Shown here: piece by piece, positions 57,981-64,000 of the stretch | Numbering within the stretch: the first letter of the stretch is position 1 | Layout: each line of letters opens with the position of its first letter | Source of the DNA: JALYLC01 sp035696365 | GTDB taxonomy: Bacteria; Actinomycetota; Thermoleophilia; Gaiellales; JALYLC01 | Direction: 5' to 3' | Assembly: GCA_035696365.1 (NCBI GenBank) | Contig: DASRQS010000009.1 | Location: 1-64,000 of the forward strand | DNA length: 64,000 nucleotides | Translations under genes and position numbers: made by a program | Notes under the pieces: generated by a model | The model's database searches: none | What the model saw: the letters and a program-made list of their open reading frames with translations, nothing else | What the model was told of the DNA's origin: nothing

Positions 57981-58904
57981 TCAGAGCGGTGGCAGTGGGG
58001 TGCCGAGTGCTTCGAGTTGGTGGCGTTCGGATTCGATGGCGGCGTGGTCGAAGCGGAAGTAGGAGCGGGGCGGCAGGATGCCCCAGAGGTTGGAGCCGCG
58101 GGGGTCGTCGCGCCATTCGCGTGCGGTGTGTGGGAGGTCGAGGACTTCCATATCGCAGTAGAGCTCGACGAAGCAGTGCTCTTGGGGGATGCGCACGTAG
58201 CCGCAGAGGTTCTGGCCGAGTGCGTGGCGGACGGGGCCCCAGCCGAGCCAGCGGCCGTGCTGGCCGAGGTGGTCGAAGGCCACGCGCAGGTTGCCCCAGT
58301 CGACCAGGTCGAGCGCGAAGTGGTGGAAGTGTGGGGGTGTCTTGGCGACCAGCGCCAGCACGTGGTGGTCGGCGTTGATGTGCAGCCACACGCCCTCGCT
58401 GCCCAGGTAGTCGGTGATCTGCATGCCGAGCGCGTCGCGATAGAAGTCGCGCATCGCCTCGAGCCGACCGGTGAGCAGGTTCACGTGGCCGAGCTTGCGC
58501 GCCCGGAAGCCGGGCAGGGTCGCGCTCGTCTGGCCCACGTCGGGGTAGGGATCGCGCGGCGCAAGCGGCGCCAGCTCGATCGCGTAGCCCTCGGGGTCGG
58601 CCAGATGCAAGTGACCCGCCTCGTCGCTGCGATAGACCACCCCGAGTGAGTCCAGATGCGCAGCCGCGTCGCCGAGCGAGCAGCCCTCGCGCAGCTCGAA
58701 CCCCGAATGGTCGTGGCCGGGCTCGTCCCCGGAGGCCCACAGCTCCAGCGAGTACGGCTCGTAACCGCAGGCCAGGTAGGCGCGCTCGGCCGTGCGCAGG
58801 TCGCTGCGCTCCGTGAAGCCGAATTCGATGCTCCAGCGCCGCGCGGCCTCCTCCAGATCGGCCACGCGCAGGCAGACGTGGTCGATGCGGCGCAGGGCGA
58901 TCAC
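57981..58904 (-). CDS. extradiol dioxygenase-type VOC protein
   Basis: 307 aa with two VOC modules. The C-terminal module holds the 2-His-1-Glu site of type I extradiol dioxygenases: His in KLGHVNLLTG, His in HFHHFALDLVD, and Glu in CFVELYCDME. It likely cleaves a catechol-type ring. GTG start overlaps the FAH gene stop (GTGA), so the pair is coupled. Confidence 0.88.
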   Translation of the reverse strand: MIALRRIDHVCLRVADLEEAARRWSIEFGFTERSDLRTAERAYLACGYEPYSLELWASGDEPGHDHSGFELREGCSLGDAAAHLDSLGVVYRSDEAGHLHLADPEGYAIELAPLAPRDPYPDVGQTSATLPGFRARKLGHVNLLTGRLEAMRDFYRDALGMQITDYLGSEGVWLHINADHHVLALVAKTPPHFHHFALDLVDWGNLRVAFDHLGQHGRWLGWGPVRHALGQNLCGYVRIPQEHCFVELYCDMEVLDLPHTAREWRDDPRGSNLWGILPPRSYFRFDHAAIESERHQLEALGTPLPPL

Positions 58905-59761
58905 GGCTCGAGCCGCCCTTCGCGGACGCGTTGCTCGGCCTCGGCCTCAGGGATCGCGAGTGCGACGTGCAAGGTGTTGGCCGAGACCTGGATCTGCTCC
59001 CCGGGGCCGCTCAGGTCGACCTCCCAGTCCACGACGTTGTTGATGAGGCGCGGCATGCCGCCGATCTCGACCTCGACCGTGTCACCGGGCTGCATCGGAC
59101 GGCTGTTGGCGGGCGTGCCGGTGAGCACGACGTCGCCCGGCTCGAGTGTGATCAGCCGCGAGAGGTCAGCCAGTTGGTAGCGGTAGTCCCAGATGATGTC
59201 GTCCTGGTCGCCGCTCTGGACGACCTCGCCGTTCAGGTACGTCCTGAGCGTGTAGCCACCGTCCGGCGTCCACTCGTCCGTCGTCACGACCGCCGGCCCG
59301 ATCGGCAGGAAGCCGTCCTGGCCCTTGACGCGTAGCATCGAGCCGCGGTCGGCATGGCGGAAGTCGTGTAGGCCGACGTCGTTTGCGGGTGCGAAGCCGT
59401 ACACGTGGTCGAGCACGTCCTCCTCGCGCACCGCGCTCATGCGCCTGCCGACGATCACGGCCAGCTCGCCCTCGTAGTTCAGGTAGCGCGCGCCGCGCGG
59501 CCGCCGGATCACGCCCATGTGGCCGTTCAGCGACGAGGGCGGCTTCATGAAGTAGGACGGCTCGGGCGGCTGGCGCGCGTCGTAGTCCACGAGGCGCGAG
59601 CGATAGGTGAGATGGACGGCGAGGATCTTGGAGGGCTCGACCGGTGCCAGCCAGCGCACCGTCGCCGGGTCGAGCGCGACGCCCGAGTCCAGGACGATCT
59701 CGCCCTCGCCCAGCTGACCCCAGGCGGGCGTGCCGTCATGCTCGATCCGCACGCGTCTCAT
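58901..59761 (-). CDS. fumarylacetoacetate hydrolase-family protein
   Basis: 286 aa. Metal ligands of the FAH fold lie in RYLNYEGELAVIVG (two Glu) and FAPANDVGLHD (Asp); LEPGDVVLTGTPANSRPMQPGDTV is the usual C-terminal signature region. Members hydrolyse or decarboxylate ring-cleavage products (HpaG type). Coupled to the extradiol dioxygenase gene and divergent from the decarboxylase/ALDH operon. Confidence 0.92.
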   Translation of the reverse strand: MRRVRIEHDGTPAWGQLGEGEIVLDSGVALDPATVRWLAPVEPSKILAVHLTYRSRLVDYDARQPPEPSYFMKPPSSLNGHMGVIRRPRGARYLNYEGELAVIVGRRMSAVREEDVLDHVYGFAPANDVGLHDFRHADRGSMLRVKGQDGFLPIGPAVVTTDEWTPDGGYTLRTYLNGEVVQSGDQDDIIWDYRYQLADLSRLITLEPGDVVLTGTPANSRPMQPGDTVEVEIGGMPRLINNVVDWEVDLSGPGEQIQVSANTLHVALAIPEAEAEQRVREGRLEP

Positions 59762-59866
59762 CGTTCTCCTCAGGGTCGCCGGGCGGGGCTACTGTACCGA
59801 AACGCCACTTCGCTTCCCCGAGCGGGGCGAGTACGCGACCTACGCCTGATGCCACAAGGAGATCCC

Positions 59867-60676
59867 ATGCTCAAGGGCTACTCGCTCCCGCTCTCGCCGG
59901 GTGGGCGATCCTCGCTGGTGCCGAGCCCGCCCTGGCATTACGTCGGCGACCTCATGGTCATCGAGTACTGGGCCGATCCCGCAGCCGTCGCCGCCGTGCT
60001 GCCGCCCGGCCTCGAGCCGCATCCGACCGATCCCGGCAAGGCCGCCGCGATCTTCGCCGACTGGCAGAGCTGCACCGACGGCGGCAGCGAGCTGCTCGAC
60101 CCCGCGCGCAGCCAGTACATGGAGTTCTTCATCGTCGTCAACGCGCTGCTCGGCGGCAAGGAGGTCACGACCTGCCCGTACATCTGGGTCGATCGCGACT
60201 TCGCGCTCATGCGCGGCTGGTTCCAGGGCTTCCCGAAGAAGCTCGGGTCGATCTGGATGACGCGCAGCTTCGGGCTCCAGAACGGCGCGGAGCCTGGGCT
60301 GCAGCCGGGCGCCACGTTCGGCGGTACGTGCGCTGCCAACGACCGGCGCCTGGCGCAGGGGACGGTCACGCTCGAGAACATCACCGACGCGGGGCCCACG
60401 CACAACGCACCGCAGCTCGTCAACGTGCGCCACTTCCCGCGCCTCAACGCGGGCCTGCACGAGACTCCGGCGGTGCACGAGCTGGCAGGCGCGATCAGCC
60501 GCGACCGCTCGACCTCGGAGATCTGGGAGGGCTCGGCCTCGCTCGAGCTGTTCCGCGCGCCCAACGAGGAGCACACTGCGCTGGCGCCGGTGCGCATGGG
60601 CAAGGGCTTCCGCTTCACGTTCGCCTACACGGTGGACGACCAGTCCAACGAGGGCGACCTGCGGACGGGTGGCTGA
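59867..60676 (+). CDS. acetoacetate decarboxylase-family enzyme
   Basis: 269 aa. The Schiff-base lysine region is WFQGFPKKLGSIWMTRSF. N-terminal SPPWHYVGDLMVIEYWADP and VVNALLGGKEVTTCPYIWVD fit the ADC fold. ATG 59867 has AAGGAG upstream. Many family members are not decarboxylases but aldolase-dehydratases or similar; here, next to ALDH and ring-cleavage genes, a keto-acid substrate is likely (inference). Overlaps ALDH by 1 nt (TGATG). Confidence 0.88.
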   Translation: MLKGYSLPLSPGGRSSLVPSPPWHYVGDLMVIEYWADPAAVAAVLPPGLEPHPTDPGKAAAIFADWQSCTDGGSELLDPARSQYMEFFIVVNALLGGKEVTTCPYIWVDRDFALMRGWFQGFPKKLGSIWMTRSFGLQNGAEPGLQPGATFGGTCAANDRRLAQGTVTLENITDAGPTHNAPQLVNVRHFPRLNAGLHETPAVHELAGAISRDRSTSEIWEGSASLELFRAPNEEHTALAPVRMGKGFRFTFAYTVDDQSNEGDLRTGG

Positions 60677-62151
60677 TGGCGACGTTGGCAACCGAGCGGC
60701 CGCGCGCCCGCGTGGCGGGGGCGGAGGTCTCCGTAGACCACTTCATCGGCGGCCGCCGGGTGGCCAGTGCCGAGACGTTCGAGGACCGCTCGCCGCTCGA
60801 CTGGTCGCTGCTGGCCGAGGTCTCGCGCGGCGACGCCGGGACCGCCGAGCTCGCGGTCGGCGCTGCGCTGGAGGCGTTCCCGGCCTGGGCCGCGCTCGGC
60901 CCCGCCGGCCGCGCTGTGCACCTCAAGCGCCTGGCCGATCTGATCGACGCCAACGTCGAGCGCATCGCGCCGGTCGAGTGCCTCGACATGGCGATGCTCG
61001 AGGAGTCGCTGCGGCTGCGCGTGATCCCGCGCGGCGCACGCAACTACCGCGCCTACGCCGAGCTCGCAGCCGGCTACGAGGAGCGGATCTGGGAATCCAA
61101 CGGCACGCGCAACACGGTGCAGCGCATGCCGAGCGGCCCGGCCGTCGTGATCACCCCCTGGAACGCGCCCTTCATGCTCTCCACCTGGAAGACGGCGCCC
61201 GCGCTGGCGGCCGGCTGCACCGTCGTACTCAAGCCGGCCGAGTGGTCTCCCCTCTCCTGCTCGCTGCTGGCCGATCTCGCGGCCGAGGCCGATCTGCCGC
61301 CCGGCGTCTTCAACCTCGTCCAGGGCATCGGCGAGGAGGTCGGTGCGGCGCTCGTGGCCGACCCGCGCGCGCGGCGAGTCTCGTTCACGGGCTCGCCCGA
61401 GACGGCGCGGCACATCGGCGTCGCGGCAGCGCGCAACATCGTGCCGTTCACCGCCGAGCTGGGCGGCAAGAGCCCGCTCATCGTCTTCGCCGACGCCGAT
61501 ATCGAGGCGGCGGCCAAGAAGGCCGCCGGGCAGTACGACGACGGCGGGCAGGTGTGTCTCGCGGGGACGCGGTTGCTGGTACAGGCCTCGATCTACGAGC
61601 CGTTCCTCGAGGCCTTCAACCGCTACACCGATGCGCACGTGCTGGGCGACTCCCGCGATCCGGCCACCACGGTCAGCCCGCTGATCCACCCGGATCATCT
61701 CGCCCGCGTCGAGGGCTTCGTCGAGCGCGCGCGGGCCGCCGGCGACCGCATCCTGCGAGGCGGCAAGCGCTTCCGGCCCGACGGCCTGTGGTACGAACCG
61801 ACGCTGATCGAGCCGGCGAGCAACGACTCCGAGGTCGTGCAGCACGAGGTCTTCGGGCCGGTGCTGACCCTGCAGACGTTCGACGACGAGGCCGACGCCA
61901 TCCGGCTCGCCAACAGCACCCGGTACGGCCTCGCAGCCCAGATCTGGACTGGCTCCGAGGAGCGCGCCGAACGCGTCGGCCGCGAGCTGCGCGCCGGCAC
62001 CGTGTGGGTCAACTGCTTCCTTATCCGCGACCTGACCGCGCCCTTCGGCGGCATCGGGATCAGCGGCATCGGCCGGGAGGGCGGCGACTACGCGCTCGAC
62101 TTCTACTCGGACCTGAAGACGCTGCAGATCCTGGATGGCTCGACGCGCTGA
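60676..62151 (+). CDS. NAD(P)-dependent aldehyde dehydrogenase, semialdehyde type
   Basis: 491 aa. Catalytic residues: Asn in VVITPWNAPFMLST, Glu in PFTAELGGKSP, and Cys in DGGQVCLAGTR. The full fold continues to PFGGIGISGIGREGGDYALD. It resembles HpaE-type dehydrogenases for ring-cleavage semialdehydes. In an operon with the ADC-family gene and, after 76 nt, two cupins. Confidence 0.94.
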   Translation: MATLATERPRARVAGAEVSVDHFIGGRRVASAETFEDRSPLDWSLLAEVSRGDAGTAELAVGAALEAFPAWAALGPAGRAVHLKRLADLIDANVERIAPVECLDMAMLEESLRLRVIPRGARNYRAYAELAAGYEERIWESNGTRNTVQRMPSGPAVVITPWNAPFMLSTWKTAPALAAGCTVVLKPAEWSPLSCSLLADLAAEADLPPGVFNLVQGIGEEVGAALVADPRARRVSFTGSPETARHIGVAAARNIVPFTAELGGKSPLIVFADADIEAAAKKAAGQYDDGGQVCLAGTRLLVQASIYEPFLEAFNRYTDAHVLGDSRDPATTVSPLIHPDHLARVEGFVERARAAGDRILRGGKRFRPDGLWYEPTLIEPASNDSEVVQHEVFGPVLTLQTFDDEADAIRLANSTRYGLAAQIWTGSEERAERVGRELRAGTVWVNCFLIRDLTAPFGGIGISGIGREGGDYALDFYSDLKTLQILDGSTR

Positions 62152-62167
62152 ACACCGACTGCACACT

Positions 62168-62183
62168 CCGGGGTCAGACCCGG
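62168..62183. repeat. single GGGGTCAGACCC palindromic element
   Basis: CCGGGGTCAGACCCGG followed by GTTTGTGCAGAC, between the ALDH and cupin genes. Related to the GGGGTC/GACCCC hairpins at 27.7 and 42.9 kb. Confidence 0.55.
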
Positions 62184-62227
62184 GTTTGTGCAGACGTGGA
62201 GTGCACGTCGCGCGGTACGGTTCTCAC

Positions 62228-62602
62228 ATGCCCAGAAAGATCAACCTGGCCGAGGCCTTCGGCCGCATCGACGAGTACTACAGCCCGCGTATCGCCGGCG
62301 AGGTGAACGACTTCCAGGTGAAGATCGTGAAGGTCCAGGGCGAGTTCGTGTGGCACCACCACGAGCAGGAGGACGAGCTCTTCCTGGTCGTCAAGGGCCG
62401 CCTGCTGATGCGCTTCCGGGACGGCGACGAGTGGATCGAGGAGGGCGAGATGATCGTCGTGCCGCACGGCGTCGAGCATTGCCCCGACGTGCCCCAGGGC
62501 GAGGCGCACGTGCTGCTGATCGAGCGAGCGGGAACGCCCAACACGGGGAGCGCCGGCGGGGAGCGCACCGTCGAGCCGGTGCCGCTGGAGCAGGGCTCGT
62601 GA
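62228..62602 (+). CDS. cupin-domain protein
   Basis: 124 aa, single cupin. Metal ligands: EFVWHHHEQEDELFLVVKG (His, His, Glu) and the second motif PHGVEHCPDVP (His). Starts MPRKINLAEAFGRIDEYYSP. Small cupins of this form act as isomerases, dioxygenases or binding proteins; the exact role is open. Coupled by GTGA to a second cupin. Confidence 0.88.
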   Translation: MPRKINLAEAFGRIDEYYSPRIAGEVNDFQVKIVKVQGEFVWHHHEQEDELFLVVKGRLLMRFRDGDEWIEEGEMIVVPHGVEHCPDVPQGEAHVLLIERAGTPNTGSAGGERTVEPVPLEQGS

Positions 62603-63078
62603 CGGGCGATCGCGAAGCAGGCACCGAGGCCTGGCACCGGCGCCTCCACCACACCGGCCACGACGAGCTGAGCGAGGACACCGCGCAGACGCCAGGCATG
62701 CGCCGCTTCGAGGCGATCTCGGGCAAGCGCAACGGCTCGCGCAAGATCTGGATGGGCAAGACGCACGTCGCGCCCGGCATGGTGTCCGGCGACCACCACC
62801 ACGGCGAGGCCGAGACCGGCATCTACGTCGTCTCCGGCCACCCGGTGTTCGTCTTCCTCGAGAACGACGCCGAGCGCCGCGTCGAGACCAGCCCCGGCGA
62901 CTACATCTACGTGCCGCCCTACGTGCCGCACCGTGAGGAGAACCCCTCGCCCGACGAGGAGGCCGTCGTCGTGCTCGCCCGCAGCACGCAGGAGGGCATC
63001 GTCGTCAACCTCTCGAGCCTGCGTGCCGAGGTGCCCGAGCTCGACGAGCTGATCGCCCAGCTCGCGACCGAGGAGTAG
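62599..63078 (+). CDS. cupin-domain protein, second of pair
   Basis: 159 aa, single cupin with MVSGDHHHGEAETGIYVVSG and YVPPYVPHREENP as metal motifs. The N-terminal 45 residues precede the barrel (GKRNGSRKIWMGKTHVAPG). GTG 62599 overlaps the first cupin stop. The two may be paired steps of the catabolic block upstream (inference). Confidence 0.87.
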   Translation: MTGDREAGTEAWHRRLHHTGHDELSEDTAQTPGMRRFEAISGKRNGSRKIWMGKTHVAPGMVSGDHHHGEAETGIYVVSGHPVFVFLENDAERRVETSPGDYIYVPPYVPHREENPSPDEEAVVVLARSTQEGIVVNLSSLRAEVPELDELIAQLATEE

Positions 63079-63081
63079 GCC

Positions 63082-63513
63082 CTACCCCTCCGGCCGCAGC
63101 CGCACGACCGGGATCTCCCGCGTCGTGCGCTCGCGGTAGTCCTCGAAGCCCGAGTAGACGGCCGCGAGGCGGCCGAACAGGCGCTCGCGCTCGGCGCCGT
63201 TCGTCACGATCGCAGCGACGGGACGGCGTCCTGCGTCCGTGATGACGATGCCGCGCGGCTCTGCCTCCAGATTCGTGAACCAGGAGGGATGCCGCGGATC
63301 GCCGCCGCTCGAGGCCATCACGACCCAGTCGCCGCCGTCCTCGACGAACAGCAGCGGCACGCTGCGCGGTTTGCCGGAGGTGCGGCCGCGCGTCTCGAGC
63401 ACCAGCACCGGGGCGCCGAGCAGCCGGCGACCGAAGCGGCCGCCGGTCCTGCGGAAGAGAACGCTGTGCACGCGCGTGGCCAGGTTGCGCACGGTGTGCC
63501 TGGGCTGCAGCAT
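63082..63513 (-). CDS. Ddn-type F420-dependent nitroreductase-family protein
   Basis: 143 aa, split beta-barrel of the deazaflavin-dependent nitroreductase family. Motifs: VLVLETRGRTSGKPRSVPLL, GDWVVMASSGGDPRHPSWFT, NLEAEP and YSGFEDYRERTTREIPVV. Members reduce quinones or nitro compounds with F420H2. Convergent with the cupin pair with a 3-nt gap. Confidence 0.92.
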   Translation of the reverse strand: MLQPRHTVRNLATRVHSVLFRRTGGRFGRRLLGAPVLVLETRGRTSGKPRSVPLLFVEDGGDWVVMASSGGDPRHPSWFTNLEAEPRGIVITDAGRRPVAAIVTNGAERERLFGRLAAVYSGFEDYRERTTREIPVVRLRPEG

Positions 63514-63626
63514 CTCCGGCGAGCATAACCGCCGTTTGCACAAGTACCATCTGACGTGGGAGGGCCGACAAACGGAGGCCGCCACATGCTCATTCGCAAC
63601 CGTCGCCCGCCGGTAAGCCGGGCCGT

Positions 63627-64000
63627 ATGACCCGCGTCGTGCAGCAGCACGATGCCAGCGCCGCCAATCGCGACTACTACGAGCGCGCCGAGAACCGTCG
63701 GATCTACCGACCCGATGGCGGACTGGATGCCGCAGAGGCCGCGCTCGTCGAGCGGTTCCTGCCGGCCGGAGGGACGGTGCTCGATCTGGGATGCGGCAAT
63801 GGTCGCGTGGCGCTCGCGCTGGCCGCACGCGGCTATGCCGCCGAGGGCCTCGACATCTCCCCGTCGATGATCGAGGAGGCGCAGGAGGCCGCCGCTGCGA
63901 GCGGCGCCGACGTGACGTTCCGCATCGGCGACGCAGTCCGGCTCCCCCAGGACGAGAACGAGCTCGACGCCGTCGTGTTCGCATGCAACGGCCTCGGTCA
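63627..64000 (+). CDS. SAM-dependent methyltransferase, class I (3' end cut by window)
   Basis: First 124 codons of a methyltransferase. The SAM-binding loop is TVLDLGCGNGRVALALAARG, followed by the acidic residue in AEGLDISPSMIEEA and VTFRIGDAVRLPQDENELDA. ATG 63627. The substrate-binding C-terminus is outside the window. Confidence 0.88.
   Translation, partial: MTRVVQQHDASAANRDYYERAENRRIYRPDGGLDAAEAALVERFLPAGGTVLDLGCGNGRVALALAARGYAAEGLDISPSMIEEAQEAAAASGADVTFRIGDAVRLPQDENELDAVVFACNGLG

Overview
The window is GC-rich, densely coding chromosomal DNA from an actinobacterium. Class Thermoleophilia (Solirubrobacterales-like) is my best inference. Supporting signs are five coenzyme-F420-type enzymes, many GTG starts with 4-bp ATGA/GTGA overlaps, actinobacterial -10 boxes (TAGGTT, TAGGCT, TAGTGT), and short exported repeat proteins with the N-terminus style ALIALVVALGGTSYA. 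I see no rRNA, tRNA, insertion sequence, prophage or CRISPR array.

Layout. 0-6.3 kb: MoxR/DUF58 pair, a 35-aa ORF coupled to a phospholipase-D-like protein, and a TetR-controlled operon (DUF4260, TetR, FAD oxidoreductase) with twin operators. 6.4-13 kb: LarA-like protein coupled to a molybdopterin oxidoreductase, ChrA transporter, LPG-synthase-type membrane protein, and a 33-aa membrane peptide. 13-20 kb: F420 enzyme, a frameshifted PAS-GGDEF-HD-GYP protein, and an AMP ligase next to an ACP-GNAT fusion. 20-25 kb: NarL-type two-component system, UppP, F420 enzyme, amidotransferase, and a LysR gene with no normal start codon. 25-29.4 kb: LigD-type ligase/polymerase, topoisomerase IB and small membrane proteins. 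29.4-35.1 kb: a flavin/Fe-S redox operon (ApbE, ferric-reductase-like membrane protein, NuoF-like, ferredoxin), then an MprAB-like pair.

35-49 kb: exported repeat protein; trimethylamine-dehydrogenase-like enzyme carrying an extra C-terminal ETF-alpha domain; proline racemase-family enzyme; PLP decarboxylase/VOC pair; gamma-carbonic-anhydrase fold; late cobalamin genes cbiB and cobQ followed by a non-pyrrolysine MttB-like methyltransferase. 49-56 kb: IclR-led carbohydrate or polyol uptake and oxidation operon (binding protein, two permeases, Gfo/Idh/MocA dehydrogenase, two TIM-barrel isomerases) with no ATPase. 56-57.3 kb: Xre/RES toxin-antitoxin pair. 58-63 kb: a catabolic block resembling meta-cleavage routes (extradiol-type VOC, FAH, acetoacetate-decarboxylase family, aldehyde dehydrogenase, two cupins), then an F420 Ddn-type protein and a truncated methyltransferase.

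The best candidates for undescribed biology are the AMP ligase/ACP-GNAT pair (18 kb), the TMADH-ETF-alpha fusion (37 kb), the 35-aa leader peptide/PLD pair (2 kb), and several small or decayed genes. Three reading-frame disruptions (14.72, 29.27 and 38.85 kb) should be checked against raw reads before being treated as biology.
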